Assembly (NCBI RefSeq): GCF_965279055.1
Contig: NZ_OZ257125.1
Location: 4,278,001-4,342,000 of the forward strand
Source: Hydrocarboniphaga sp965279055
GTDB lineage: Bacteria; Pseudomonadota; Gammaproteobacteria; Nevskiales; Nevskiaceae
DNA: 64,000 bases
Direction: 5' to 3'
Position 1 is the first letter of the stretch, and each line of letters starts with the position of its first letter. The notes under the pieces were generated by a model. That model did not search any database. It saw only the letters and a list, made by a program, of their open reading frames with translations, and was not told where the DNA came from. Positions 1-10,450 of the stretch are shown one piece after another. The translations under genes and the position numbers were made by a program.

Positions 1-896
1 CGCGCTCCGGCACGACCTTGTTGCACGCGCTGATGTCGGTCGATCCGAACGCACGCTCGCTGCGCTTCTGGGAGACGATGTATCCGTCGCCGCCACCGGG
101 ACTCAGCGATGGCGGCGACGATCAGCGCCGCGGACGCGCCGACGCCGACTGGCGCGAGATCAACGCCAAGATTCCGAAGTGGCTGCTCAGCCATCCGTAC
201 AACGACATGCTCGGCGACGGCCTGCCCGAGGACGAGCGCACCTGGGCGCTGGACTTCCGGGTGATGACGCCGACCGCCTGGTGGCGCGTGCCGATGGGCA
301 TGAAGATCGGCGGCCTGCCGCTGGATCCGCGCGCGCAGTACGCGATCCACAAGATGATGCTGCAGCAGTTCCAGTACGCGCGGCCCGGGAAATACTGGGT
401 GCTGAAAGGCTTTCACGGCGCGCGGCTGGAGGCGCTGTTCGAGACCTATCCGGACGCGAGCCTGATCTGGACGCACCGCGATCCGGTACAGGTGATCGCC
501 TCGCGCATCATGATGGCCGCCGAGCTGGTCGAGGGCATGATCGGCCATGTCGATCTGCAGCAGCAGGCCGCGATCCAGCTCGCCGATGCGCGCGCCAGCA
601 TGGCCGCGATGATGCAGGCGCCGATGCTGGGCGATCCGCGCATCCAGCACGTGCGCTACACCGATTTCACCGCCGACCCGGTCGGCACGATACGGCGCTT
701 CTACGAGCATAGCGGCGTGGCCTGGACCGCCGAAGCCGAAGCGGCGATGCGCCATTATCTGGCGAACAATCGCGGCGACCGCTATGGCAAGTTCACCTAT
801 TCTCCGGACGTGATCGGCGTGGATATCGAGCAGCTGCACCGCGAATTCGCGCCGTTTCGCAAGCGTTTCGGCATCGAGATCGAGCAGCGGAAGTAG
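1..896 (+). CDS. Sulfotransferase family protein, 5' end missing
   Basis: The frame is open from base 3 and enters directly in the PAPS-binding P-loop (R-S-G-T-T-L-L). The 3'-phosphate motif W-T-H-R-D-P follows in mid-protein. Sulfotransferases of this family transfer a sulfuryl group from PAPS to a hydroxyl or amine. About 298 residues are visible. By comparison with the second sulfotransferase here (37160-38311), whose P-loop lies near residue 90, roughly the first 90 residues lie outside the window. The acceptor is unknown. Bacterial members near lipid or steroid catabolic genes are often annotated this way without biochemical proof. Confidence 0.9.
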   Translation, partial: RSGTTLLHALMSVDPNARSLRFWETMYPSPPPGLSDGGDDQRRGRADADWREINAKIPKWLLSHPYNDMLGDGLPEDERTWALDFRVMTPTAWWRVPMGMKIGGLPLDPRAQYAIHKMMLQQFQYARPGKYWVLKGFHGARLEALFETYPDASLIWTHRDPVQVIASRIMMAAELVEGMIGHVDLQQQAAIQLADARASMAAMMQAPMLGDPRIQHVRYTDFTADPVGTIRRFYEHSGVAWTAEAEAAMRHYLANNRGDRYGKFTYSPDVIGVDIEQLHREFAPFRKRFGIEIEQRK

Positions 897-925
897 TGCG
901 GTGAACTACAGCGCCAACTACCCTC

Positions 926-1024
926 CGTTCGTCCCGAGTAGCCGCTTGCGGCGTATCAAGGGATCGGACCGCGGTCGGATCCCTCGCTACGCCCGCGACA
1001 GCGCGGGCTACTCGGGACGAACGG
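926..1024. repeat. Long inverted-repeat element, family 1
   Basis: The two ends are near-perfect inverted copies (CCGTTCGTCCCGAGTAGC at the left, its complement at the right). A second nested dyad lies around GGGATCGGACCGCGGTC. It fills the gap between the sulfotransferase and the next gene. Related copies lie at 8720-8813, 17979-18085 and 26787-26884. Confidence 0.8.
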
Positions 1025-1058
1025 GGTTTTGTTGCGTGATCGCCGACAGGAGCAGCTG

Positions 1059-1874
1059 ATGCACCCGAGAATCTCCGCCGGCCAGACCTCCTTCCCCGAC
1101 GCCAGCCTCGCGCAGCTCGCCGCGTACTGGCGCGAGCTGCAGCCGCAGCGCATCAGCTTCGTCAGCCCGACGCTGCTGGCCGAGCCGCTGACAGCAGTGC
1201 AGCAAGTTCTGCAAGACGGCGCCTATAAAGTCGAGACCATCACCCACGTGTTCATGCCGGGCCAGCAACTGTCGCCGGACGAGGCGAGCTGGCAGCAACC
1301 GCGCGCCCGCTTGTCGCAGCTGATCGGGATAGCGAAAACCATCAACGCGCGCTCGATCTACCTGCTGACCGGCGGCCATGGCGCGCTGAGCTGGGAACAG
1401 GCCGCGGAAGCTTTCTGCAGCGCGGTCGCGCCCTGCGCCGCGCAGGCCAAGGCCGCCGGCGTTTCGCTGCTGATCGAACCGGCCTCGGTGCTGCATGCGG
1501 ATCTGCATATCGCGCATTCCCTGCGCGACACGCTGGCGCTGGCCGAGATGGCAGGCCTGGGCGTCTGCATCGATTTCTTCGCCTGCTGGACCGAGGCCGG
1601 CCTGCGCGACACCATCGATCGCGCGGTGCCGCGCTGCGACATCGTCCAGGTCAGCGATTATGTCTACGGCGATCGTTCGCTGCCGTCGCGCGCGGTGCCC
1701 GGCGACGGCGTGATTCCATTGCAACGTCTGCTGGAATGGGTGCTGATTGCCGGCTACAAAGGCGCGTTCGACCTGGAGCTGATCGGGCCGCGCATCGACC
1801 GGGAAGGGCGGGTGCCGGCGGTGGCGCGCGGCGCCGGGAAACTCGGCGAATTGCTGCAGGTGTTGGGTGCGTAG
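1059..1874 (+). CDS. Sugar phosphate isomerase/epimerase-like TIM-barrel protein
   Basis: A 271-residue protein of the xylose-isomerase-like/AP-endonuclease-2 barrel family. Likely metal-binding acidic residues are visible in L-L-I-E-P, C-I-D-F-F and F-D-L-E-L-I. The ATG at 1059 is chosen because AGGAG lies six bases upstream; a TTG ten codons earlier lacks such a site. Family members isomerise or epimerise sugars and inositols, and some act as hydrolases or decarboxylases on cyclic acids, so the reaction is open here. It is followed 32 bases later by the DUF1214-type gene, suggesting co-transcription. Confidence 0.8.
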   Translation: MHPRISAGQTSFPDASLAQLAAYWRELQPQRISFVSPTLLAEPLTAVQQVLQDGAYKVETITHVFMPGQQLSPDEASWQQPRARLSQLIGIAKTINARSIYLLTGGHGALSWEQAAEAFCSAVAPCAAQAKAAGVSLLIEPASVLHADLHIAHSLRDTLALAEMAGLGVCIDFFACWTEAGLRDTIDRAVPRCDIVQVSDYVYGDRSLPSRAVPGDGVIPLQRLLEWVLIAGYKGAFDLELIGPRIDREGRVPAVARGAGKLGELLQVLGA

Positions 1875-1906
1875 CGCCTTGTTGCCATTCTCCCAGGGAG
1901 CATTCG

Positions 1907-3142
1907 ATGAGCTTTGGTGCCGGTCAAGACGATGACGCCCTGCGCAGCGCCTGGCAGCGTTTCTGCTCACAGCTGCAGCAGGCCGGCGAGCGCGCGTTCA
2001 AGGATCACAATCCGGCGACACCGCTGCATCGCGCCGACGCCTTCCGCTTTCTGACGCAGAATCTCGGCCAGGCTTTCGACCTCGCGCTGGAGACCAGGGA
2101 CACGCAGTTCCCGGCGCTGCATGCGTTCTGCGGGCCCGGCCGCAAACTCGGCGGCGATGCGGCGGACCTGGTCTACCAGCAGGCCTGGATAGACGGCACA
2201 TCGGTGTACCGAATCAGCGGCCACAAGGGCACGGCGCGCTTCCTCAATTTCACCGTGCAGGGCCCGCGGCCCGAGCACCAGCCGGGCACGGACGTGCCGA
2301 GCCTGCACCAGCCTTTCGGCGATATTCCCGAAGCCAATCTGTTCGGCCACCAGCTGCAGACCGACACCGGCGGCAACTTCGAGCTTTACATCGGTGGCGC
2401 GCAGCAGGGCGCGAACTGGCTGCCGACGACGCCGGGCTCGCGCAAGCTGTTTCTGCGCCAGGGCTTCGATCGCTGGGACGAGCAGCCGGCGCGGCTGCGC
2501 ATCGAGCGCGTCGGCATGAGCGAGCCGCGGCCGCTGCCGACGCCGCAGACGATGATCGCGGCGATGGACTGGGCCGGCGACTTCGTCACCGGGCTGATGC
2601 GCGACTGGCCGGATCATCCCTACCAGTACGGCGCGCCGGTGGTCGATGCAATCAACCTCAACCGGTTTCCGGGTTCCGCCGGTGGCGATGCGGCCGACGC
2701 CAGGCGCGGCCGCGCGATCGCGCATCTGTGCTGGCAGCTCGCGACCGACGAGGCGCTGATCATCGAGTTCGATGCGCACGACGGCTTCTGGATGCTGAGC
2801 AACGCCGGCGTGTTCTTCAACAGCATGGACTACCTGTATCGCCCGGTCAGCTATACCCCGAGCCGCACGACGGTCGACGGCGACGGCAAGATCCGGCTGA
2901 TCCTCAGCCACGACGACTGCGGCTATCACAACTGGCTGGACACGCAGGGCTTCGTGCGCGGCAACATCACCTATCGCGCGCTGCTCAGCAACGCGGCGAC
3001 GCAGTTCGGCACGCGCTTGGTCAAGCGCAGCGAACTTTCGGCGGCGCTGCCGGCCGACAGCGCCAAAGTCACGCCAGCGCAACGTATCGGGCAGCTGCAC
3101 GCGCGCTTCGACGCCATCCGTCAGCGCTACGCGATGCTGTAG
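1907..3142 (+). CDS. DUF1214-type protein
   Basis: A 411-residue soluble protein without signal peptide. The C-terminal third (G-F-W-M-L-S-N-A-G-V-F-F-N-S-M-D-Y and then H-D-D-C-G-Y-H-N-W-L-D) resembles the DUF1214 fold often found beside ketone, steroid or terpenoid catabolic genes. No catalytic function is established. The start is the ATG at 1907 after AGGGAG. A longer frame reading back to 1736 overlaps the previous gene and has no ribosome site. It is the last gene of the short rightward set; repeat family 2 begins six bases after its stop. Confidence 0.75.
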   Translation: MSFGAGQDDDALRSAWQRFCSQLQQAGERAFKDHNPATPLHRADAFRFLTQNLGQAFDLALETRDTQFPALHAFCGPGRKLGGDAADLVYQQAWIDGTSVYRISGHKGTARFLNFTVQGPRPEHQPGTDVPSLHQPFGDIPEANLFGHQLQTDTGGNFELYIGGAQQGANWLPTTPGSRKLFLRQGFDRWDEQPARLRIERVGMSEPRPLPTPQTMIAAMDWAGDFVTGLMRDWPDHPYQYGAPVVDAINLNRFPGSAGGDAADARRGRAIAHLCWQLATDEALIIEFDAHDGFWMLSNAGVFFNSMDYLYRPVSYTPSRTTVDGDGKIRLILSHDDCGYHNWLDTQGFVRGNITYRALLSNAATQFGTRLVKRSELSAALPADSAKVTPAQRIGQLHARFDAIRQRYAML

Positions 3143-3147
3143 CGCTT

Positions 3148-3264
3148 CCCCTCTCCCTTCGGGAGAGGGGCCAGGGGTGAGGGCGCTGCAGATACCGACC
3201 CGGCTTGAGCCGGAGATGCCCTCACCCGGCGCTCCGCGCCACCCTCTCCCGGAGGGAGAGGGGA
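3148..3264. repeat. Paired-hairpin repeat, family 2
   Basis: Two GC hairpins (CCCCTCTCCCTTCGGGAGAG and CCTCTCCCGGAGGGAGAGGG), with GGGTGAGGG and its complement CCCTCACCC just inside them, so the element is itself an imperfect palindrome. It lies between two convergent genes, where it could act as a two-way terminator. Copies: 23326-23360 (half), 45575-45690 and, more distantly, 61057-61165. Confidence 0.85.
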
Positions 3265-3273
3265 ACAGCAGCG

Positions 3274-4299
3274 TCAGTGCTCGATCACGACCTTGCCGAA
3301 AGCCTCGCCGCTGGCCATGCGCGTGTAAGCGCCGAGCGCGTCGTCGAAACCAAAGCGGCTGTCGATGACCGGCCGCAGCTGGCGGTTGGCGATGAAGCGC
3401 AGAAGCGCCTCGGTGTCCGCGCGGCTGCCGACCTGCACCGCGCGCACCGTCAGATCGTTGAGCAGAATCGGCATCAGGCTGCCGCCCGGATCGACGAAGC
3501 CGGAAATCAGGCCGACGATGGCGACGCGCGCATGCCAGGCCGCCGCGCCCAGCGACTGCACGTAGCTCGCGCCGCCGCCGTTCTCGACGATCACGTCGAC
3601 GCCCTTGCCGGCGCTGAGCGCGCGCACCTGCTGCGGCCAGTCCGCATCGCGGTAATTGACCACCGCGTCGGCGCCGAGCTGACGCAGGCGCTCCGCGCGC
3701 GCGTCGCTGGACGTGCTCAGGATCACGCGCGCGCCGGCCGCCTTGGCCAGTTGCAGAGCGAACAGCGACACGCTGCCGCTGCCCAGGCTCAGCACGGTTT
3801 CGCCGGGCTGCAGCGCGCTTTTGACGAACAGCGCCGACCAGGCCGTGACCGCGGCGCAGGGCAGCGTCGCGGCCTCGGCGAAACTCAGGTGCGCCGGAAA
3901 ACGCAGCACGCCGCTCTCAGGCAACACCGCGTATTCGCGCAGCAGGCCGTCGACATCGCTGCCCAGCGTGGTGCCGACATGCTCGGGCTGCAGCGCGCCG
4001 GCGAGCCAGCGCTGGAAGAACGTCGCGATCACGCGGTCGCCGACCGCCACGCTGCCCACGCCCTCGCCGATTTCGACGATCTCGCCGGCACCGTCACACA
4101 GCGGCACCACGCCGGTCTGGCCGTTACGCGGCAGTGCGCCACGCGCGGCCATCAGGTCGCGCTGGTTCAGCGAATTGGCGTGGACTCGCAGCAACACTTC
4201 GCCAGGACCGGGACGCGGCAGCGGCCGCGTCGCCTGCTGCAGACCGTCCAGCGAGCCGAAGCGCTGCCAGCTCCAGCATTTCATCGTCGATGCGTTCAT
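3274..4299 (-). CDS. Zinc-independent MDR oxidoreductase (quinone-reductase-like)
   Basis: A 341-residue medium-chain dehydrogenase/reductase. The GroES-like half contains N-S-L-N-Q-R-D, and the Rossmann half contains the nucleotide loop L-S-L-G-S-G-S-V-S. The catalytic cysteine/histidine zinc ligands of alcohol dehydrogenases are absent, so it resembles NADPH:quinone or enone reductases. The ATG at 4299 follows AGAGGAAC; the longer frame up to 4395 would run through the divergent promoter. It is divergent from the SDR at 4396 and shares with it a palindromic operator candidate at 4354-4365. Confidence 0.85.
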   Translation of the reverse strand: MNASTMKCWSWQRFGSLDGLQQATRPLPRPGPGEVLLRVHANSLNQRDLMAARGALPRNGQTGVVPLCDGAGEIVEIGEGVGSVAVGDRVIATFFQRWLAGALQPEHVGTTLGSDVDGLLREYAVLPESGVLRFPAHLSFAEAATLPCAAVTAWSALFVKSALQPGETVLSLGSGSVSLFALQLAKAAGARVILSTSSDARAERLRQLGADAVVNYRDADWPQQVRALSAGKGVDVIVENGGGASYVQSLGAAAWHARVAIVGLISGFVDPGGSLMPILLNDLTVRAVQVGSRADTEALLRFIANRQLRPVIDSRFGFDDALGAYTRMASGEAFGKVVIEH

Positions 4300-4353
4300 C
4301 GTTCCTCTATCCGGCAGCACGGTCGCGTGCCTGGCTATCGTAAAACCATAATC

Positions 4354-4365
4354 AACAGTACTGTG
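4354..4365. promoter_or_regulatory. RACA-N4-TGTY operator candidate
   Basis: AACA-GTAC-TGTG. The core ACAGTACTGT is a perfect palindrome. It lies in the gap between the divergent MDR (start 4299) and SDR (start 4396) genes. One base deviates from the window-wide consensus. Confidence 0.6.
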
Positions 4366-4395
4366 CGATTCATGGAAAAGGAACGAGGAGCTCAC

Positions 4396-5289
4396 ATGAG
4401 CCAGAGCCCGACAGAACGCGTCGCCGTCGTCACCGGCGCCAGTTCCGGCATCGGCAAGGCCGCGGCGAAGGCACTGGCACGGCGCGGCTGGCGCGTGATC
4501 GGCCTGGGTCGCGATGCCGCGCGCTGTGCGGCAGCCGAAGCCGAGCTGCGCGCCGCGGCGCCAGGCGCGCCTATCGCGATGATCCGCGTCGACCTGTCGC
4601 TGCTACGCGACGCGGCGCGGGCCGCCGACGCGATCGCGGCGCTGACCGATCGCATCGACGTGCTGATCAACAATGCCGGCGGCGTCGCCAGCGCACAGCG
4701 CATCACCGACGAAGGCAACGAGGCGACCTTCGCCAGCAACCATCTCGGGCCGTTCGTGCTGACCCATCGGCTGCTGCCGCTGCTGCGCAAGGCCGCGTCC
4801 GGCAAGCCCGCCGGCACGGTGCGCGTGCTGGCAACCTCTTCCAGCGGCCATCGCGTCTGCGCCGGCATGGACTGGCACGACCTGCAGCGCAGGCACGACT
4901 ACAACAACACGGCCGCCTACACCAGCGCCAAGCTGGCGAACATCCTGTTCACCCTGGAGCTGGCGAAACGGCTGGCCGCCGACGGCATCGTCGCCCATGC
5001 GATGGAGCCCGGCGTGGTGCTCGACAGCAACTTCGTCAACCACGCCGCCGACGATGTGCAGCGCTACATGGCGACCCAGGACAAGGTCGCGGTCAGCTCC
5101 GAGGCCGCAGCCGAGACGCTCGTGCACATGGCGGTTGCCGACGAAGCCGGCCGCGACAGCGGCGGCTATTACCATCAGTGCCAGCGGGTGGAGAGTTCGC
5201 CGGCTGCACAGGATTCGGTAGCGGCCGGACGCCTGTGGCGGGAGAGCGAGGCGCTCGCGGCGCGGGTCGGCGTCAATCTCGCAGCCTGA
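4396..5289 (+). CDS. Short-chain dehydrogenase/reductase (retinol-dehydrogenase-like)
   Basis: A 297-residue SDR. It shows the cofactor motif T-G-A-S-S-G-I-G near the N-terminus, N-N-A-G, and the catalytic Y-T-S-A-K. The length and the region after the active site resemble retinol/WWOX-type SDRs, which oxidise or reduce lipophilic alcohols and ketones. Basic residues after the glycine motif (R-D-A-A-R) suggest NADP(H) rather than NAD(H), which is inference. The start at 4396 follows GAGGAG. It lies opposite the MDR gene across the operator candidate at 4354. Confidence 0.9.
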   Translation: MSQSPTERVAVVTGASSGIGKAAAKALARRGWRVIGLGRDAARCAAAEAELRAAAPGAPIAMIRVDLSLLRDAARAADAIAALTDRIDVLINNAGGVASAQRITDEGNEATFASNHLGPFVLTHRLLPLLRKAASGKPAGTVRVLATSSSGHRVCAGMDWHDLQRRHDYNNTAAYTSAKLANILFTLELAKRLAADGIVAHAMEPGVVLDSNFVNHAADDVQRYMATQDKVAVSSEAAAETLVHMAVADEAGRDSGGYYHQCQRVESSPAAQDSVAAGRLWRESEALAARVGVNLAA

Positions 5290-5310
5290 GGCGCGAGCTC
5301 ACCGACCGCG

Positions 5311-5601
5311 TCACAGACCCTGGATGATCATCGCGCGGTAGTCGGCGCCCTTGAGTCTGTGCACTTTCGCCGCCTGATAGGCGGGCGATTCGTACCAGGC
5401 CCGGGCGTCTTCGGCTGTGGGGAACTGCAGTAGCACGGCGCCGTCCGGCGCCTCGCCTTCGAGTGCTTCGATCGCGCCGTAGACCGACAGCGGCAGCAGC
5501 TTGGGATCGCGCGGGTTGCTGCGGTTCATCTCGCCATAGATCGCCATTTCGGCGGCGTCGCGTACCGGTGCTTCGCGCAGGAACAACAGGTAGGCGGGCA
5601 T
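5311..5601 (-). CDS. DUF1330 family protein
   Basis: A 96-residue dimeric alpha/beta-barrel type protein (M-P-A-Y-L-L-F at the start, A-R-A-W-Y-E-S-P-A-Y-Q in the middle), typical of DUF1330. The family has no firm biochemical role and is common near fatty-acid and aromatic catabolism genes. The start follows GGAGGAAAC. It is the last gene of a leftward unit with the two acyl-CoA dehydrogenases, 18 bases from its neighbour. Confidence 0.85.
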   Translation of the reverse strand: MPAYLLFLREAPVRDAAEMAIYGEMNRSNPRDPKLLPLSVYGAIEALEGEAPDGAVLLQFPTAEDARAWYESPAYQAAKVHRLKGADYRAMIIQGL

Positions 5602-5619
5602 CGTTTCCTCCGGTCGGGC

Positions 5620-6522
5620 TTATGCGAAGCAATGCTCGGCCACGGCCTGCGCCTGACCGCCGCGACCGCCGAGTTCGGACAGCAGCGCCTTGAGCCGATA
5701 CGTCCACAGGTGCAGCGGATGCTCCAGCGTCATGCCCATCGCGCCGAGCATCTGGTGCATTTCGTAGACCAGGCGCGTGGCCGTGTCCTGCGCGTGCAGC
5801 GCGGCCAGCGCGGCGTCGCCGGCGTCGCCGCTGGCCGCGGCCTTGCGCGTCAGGTGGCGCACGCCACCGGCGAGCACCGCGCATTCGGCCATGCGGTGGC
5901 GCAGCGCCTGGAAGCTGCCCAGCGGACGGCCGAACTGCTTGCGCACCGACAGATGCTCGACGGTGGAATCGATCGCGGCCTGGATCAGCCCGCTGGCTTC
6001 CGCAGCCAGCGCGACGCGCAGCCAGGTGCGCACGGTCGCCGCGTCGGCGTCGGACAGCGCGGTCAACTGCGGCTGGCCGATCAGCCGGCCCATCGGATAC
6101 GCGAACAAGGACTCGACCGCCTCGACGTCGCCTGCCGCCGGCTGCGCCAGACTGATCTTGGATCCGTCTATGACGATCAGGGTTTTGGCGGTCGCCACGA
6201 AGCGGCCGGGACGGCCGTTTTCGACCACGGCCAGAGGCCGCGGCCATTCGCCCGGCAGCTGCGCGCGCAGCAGCATCGACAGCGCGGTTTCGGCCGCATA
6301 TGCGGTGCGTGCCAGGCGCTCCACCGCCAGCGCCGCGGTCAGCGGGCCGTATTCGGGAATTTGCGCGATATCGAAATATTCGCCTTCTGCCAATTCGTTC
6401 TCGAGCGCGGTGCCGGCGAGTGCGAAGCCGTGAAACTCGGTCGGCTTGGCGTCGTATTGCGCGGCGATGCGGTCGATCGCGTCGGTCAGCGCGGTCTGGT
6501 CGGAATCGAGTGTGAAGTCCAT
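5620..6522 (-). CDS. Acyl-CoA dehydrogenase, small-subunit type
   Basis: A 300-residue protein with the acyl-CoA dehydrogenase C-terminal helical domain (V-R-K-Q-F-G-R-P-L-G-S-F-Q-A-L-R-H). It is short for a full acyl-CoA dehydrogenase (about 380-400). Its partner immediately upstream is a standard-length family member. Pairs like this resemble the heteromeric FadE complexes described in steroid side-chain and bile-acid degradation, where one subunit supplies the base and the other completes the FAD site. Stop and start overlap by one base (TGATG), supporting translational coupling and complex formation. The substrate is unknown. Confidence 0.85.
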   Translation of the reverse strand: MDFTLDSDQTALTDAIDRIAAQYDAKPTEFHGFALAGTALENELAEGEYFDIAQIPEYGPLTAALAVERLARTAYAAETALSMLLRAQLPGEWPRPLAVVENGRPGRFVATAKTLIVIDGSKISLAQPAAGDVEAVESLFAYPMGRLIGQPQLTALSDADAATVRTWLRVALAAEASGLIQAAIDSTVEHLSVRKQFGRPLGSFQALRHRMAECAVLAGGVRHLTRKAAASGDAGDAALAALHAQDTATRLVYEMHQMLGAMGMTLEHPLHLWTYRLKALLSELGGRGGQAQAVAEHCFA

Positions 6523-7658
6523 CAGCGCGGCTCCCTCGGCAGCTTCAGCAAGTCGGTGGCGATGATGTTGAGCTGGATCTCGGCAGCACCCGAGGCGATG
6601 CCCGCCACGATGGCGCGCTGGTGATGCGCCTGCAGCATCGGTTCGCCGCCGGCGAGCGCCTCGGGGCAGTGCTCGACGACGAATTCTCCGACCAGGCGTT
6701 CGGCATTGACCGTGGCGAAGCGCCCGGCGCTCGCCTCCGGGCCGGCGGTGATGCCACGCACCCGCTGGTCGATGATGTTGTAGCTGTACAGCCTTGCCGA
6801 TTCGCAGGCCGCATGCGCGCGTGCCGACTGCTCGACCGCAGAGCCGCTGTAGCGGCCGGCTTTTTTCAGCCGATCGACGCTACGCCGCAGCATCAGCGAG
6901 GCCAGCGCGAAACGCGGAATGCCGACGCGCTCCAGCGACAGCGCGGTGCGCGTGATCTCCCAGGCCTGTCCCTCGCCGCCGAGCATCGCGGTCTCCGGTA
7001 CTTCGACGTCGTCGAAGAACACTTCGTGGATATCGCCCTCGCCGATCACGCTCGGGATCTGGCGCACGGTGATGCCCGGCGTTTCCATCGGCACCAGGAA
7101 AATCGAAATGCCGTTCTTGCCTGGCGAGGTACGCGCCAGCAGGAAGCAGGTGTCGGCGTAACCGGCATAAGACGTCCAGATTTTCTGGCCGTTGATGCGG
7201 TAATTCGCGCCGATTTTCTCGGCGCGCGTGCGCAGCGATGCCAGGTCCGAACCGGACTCGGGCTCGGAAAAACCCTGGCACCAGATCGTCGCGCCGCCGG
7301 CCATCGGCGGGATGTAGCGCTGCTGTTGTTCTTCGGAGCCGTGGCGCATCAGCGTCGGCCCGATCCAGTTCACGTTCATGTACTGGCCGCCGCGCGGCTC
7401 GCCGGCCATCCACATTTCCTCGGCGAGGATGAAGGCGGTCCAGGCGTCGGCGTCGCGGCCGCCCCAACGCAGCGGCCAGTGCGGCACCAGCAGGCCGGCC
7501 TGCGCGAGCTTGCGGCAGAACACATCGGCGAATTCGCTCTGCACTTCCGATGCCGGGCCGTGCGCGACGGTTTCCCAGTTCGGCGGCAGATGTTCGGCCA
7601 GGAAGGCGCGCACGGTCGCGCGAAATTCCAGCTGCTCCGGAGTCCAGTTGAAATCCAT
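6522..7658 (-). CDS. Acyl-CoA dehydrogenase, large-subunit type
   Basis: A 378-residue flavoprotein. It carries the FAD/substrate signature C-Q-G-F-S-E-P-E-S-G-S-D-L-A-S and N-G-Q-K-I-W-T-S-Y-A. It introduces a double bond alpha-beta to a CoA thioester. The start is placed at ATG 7658 (M-D-F-N-W-T-P-E-Q), where the family normally begins; the open frame reaches 7754 but would cross the shared promoter. It forms an operon with the short subunit and the DUF1330 gene. It is divergent from the enoyl-CoA hydratase, with an operator candidate at 7753 between them. Confidence 0.9.
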   Translation of the reverse strand: MDFNWTPEQLEFRATVRAFLAEHLPPNWETVAHGPASEVQSEFADVFCRKLAQAGLLVPHWPLRWGGRDADAWTAFILAEEMWMAGEPRGGQYMNVNWIGPTLMRHGSEEQQQRYIPPMAGGATIWCQGFSEPESGSDLASLRTRAEKIGANYRINGQKIWTSYAGYADTCFLLARTSPGKNGISIFLVPMETPGITVRQIPSVIGEGDIHEVFFDDVEVPETAMLGGEGQAWEITRTALSLERVGIPRFALASLMLRRSVDRLKKAGRYSGSAVEQSARAHAACESARLYSYNIIDQRVRGITAGPEASAGRFATVNAERLVGEFVVEHCPEALAGGEPMLQAHHQRAIVAGIASGAAEIQLNIIATDLLKLPREPR

Positions 7659-7752
7659 CGGTGTTGTCCAACCCGGTCTGGTTATTAGAATTTCTGTACA
7701 GCCTGCGGCGGTCGGTACAGGATATGCCGCGCTGTCGGGATCATAATATGTC

Positions 7753-7764
7753 AACAGCGTTGTT
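7753..7764. promoter_or_regulatory. RACA-N4-TGTY operator candidate
   Basis: TC-AACA-GCGT-TGTT-CA, with arms extending one base beyond the core. It lies between the divergent acyl-CoA dehydrogenase (start 7658) and enoyl-CoA hydratase (start 7883) genes, so it could control both directions. Confidence 0.7.
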
Positions 7765-7882
7765 CACGAGTGCCGGATTGTCTGCCGACGCATCGGGTTC
7801 GGGCCGAAGTCCGGCCGGCCACGACAGGACCGCGGCATAATCGGGCAGCGCCCGCCCCCGAACCCTTAGCGACCCACCCTCC

Positions 7883-8689
7883 ATGACCGACTCGATTCCG
7901 ACATACGGCACGCTGCTGCTGACGCGGCAGGGACGCCGCCTGACGATTACGCTGAATCGTCCGGAGCTGCTCAACGCCTGCAATCTGGCGATGCACGAAG
8001 AGCTGGCCGAAGTGTTCGTGTTCGCCGCACGCGATCCGCATAGCGACGTCGTCGTGCTGACCGGCGCCGGCCGCGCGTTCTCCGCCGGCGGCGACATGCA
8101 GCACATCACCCGCAACGCCGCCAACCCGGAGCTGTTCGACTGGGAGGCGCGCTGCGCCAAGCGCATCGTGTTTTCGATGCTGGACCTGGACAAGCCGCTG
8201 GTGTGCCGGCTCAACGGCCACGCGGTCGGCCTGGGCGCGACGCTGGCGCTGCTGTGCGACACGATCTACGCGGCCGACAGCGCCAAGATCGGCGATCCTC
8301 ACGTCAACATCGGCCTGGTCGCCGGCGACGGCGGCGCGGCGATCTGGGCGCAGCGCATCGGCCTAGGCCGCGCCAAGGAGTACCTGATGACCGGCGAGCT
8401 GCTGACCGCGGCCAAGGCGGAGGCGATCGGCCTGGTCAACCGCAGCGTGCCGGCGGCCGAACTCGACGCCGTGGTCGACGCGCATTGCGACCGGCTGCTG
8501 GCGACGTCGACCAATGCGCTGCGCTGGACCAAGGTGCTGATGAACCTGGAGCTGAAGCGCATCGCCCACGCGGTGCTCGACGCCGGCGTCGCCTACGAAT
8601 CCTTGAGCGTGCGCTCGCCGGAGCACCGCGCCGCGGTGCAGGCGCTGGTCGACAAGCAGGCGGCGGCTTCGAGCAGGAAGCCGGGTTAA
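7883..8689 (+). CDS. Enoyl-CoA hydratase/isomerase family protein
   Basis: A 268-residue crotonase-fold protein. The oxyanion-hole segments G-A-G-R-A-F-S-A-G-G-D and N-G-H-A-V-G-L-G-A-T are present. It probably hydrates the enoyl-CoA made by the divergent acyl-CoA dehydrogenase pair, though crotonases also isomerise, hydrolyse or cleave. The start at 7883 has no clear ribosome site, but no better start is available. It stands as a single rightward gene before a family 1 repeat. Confidence 0.9.
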   Translation: MTDSIPTYGTLLLTRQGRRLTITLNRPELLNACNLAMHEELAEVFVFAARDPHSDVVVLTGAGRAFSAGGDMQHITRNAANPELFDWEARCAKRIVFSMLDLDKPLVCRLNGHAVGLGATLALLCDTIYAADSAKIGDPHVNIGLVAGDGGAAIWAQRIGLGRAKEYLMTGELLTAAKAEAIGLVNRSVPAAELDAVVDAHCDRLLATSTNALRWTKVLMNLELKRIAHAVLDAGVAYESLSVRSPEHRAAVQALVDKQAAASSRKPG

Positions 8690-8719
8690 CAGCAGCAATC
8701 GGAAGCTGGCACCCCTGCG

Positions 8720-8813
8720 TTCCTTCCGAGTAGCGGGCGTGCCCGCGTATCGAGGGACACAAGGGTGATCAAGTCTCTCGATACGCCGCAAGCGGCTACT
8801 CGGGACGAACGGG
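8720..8813. repeat. Long inverted-repeat element, family 1
   Basis: It starts with TTCCTTCCGAGTAGCGGGC and ends with GCGGCTACTCGGGACGAACG, with a nested CGAGGGAC/GTCTCTCG dyad. It lies between the enoyl-CoA hydratase gene and the promoter of the aldehyde dehydrogenase. Confidence 0.75.
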
Positions 8814-8858
8814 GGTGGTCGTGTGCTTTTCCAATCACAAGACCAGGACCCGCTAAGC

Positions 8859-8870
8859 AACACTGCTGTT
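8859..8870. promoter_or_regulatory. RACA-N4-TGTY operator candidate
   Basis: AACA-CTGC-TGTT, a perfect match to the core, 58 bases before the methylmalonate-semialdehyde dehydrogenase start. Confidence 0.7.
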
Positions 8871-8928
8871 TCTTATCCGACGACGCCACGGGTTAATATG
8901 GCGCCCCACCAAGCGACACAAGACTGCC

Positions 8929-10443
<1,515 letters not shown>

Positions 10444-10450
10444 CGAGCAC

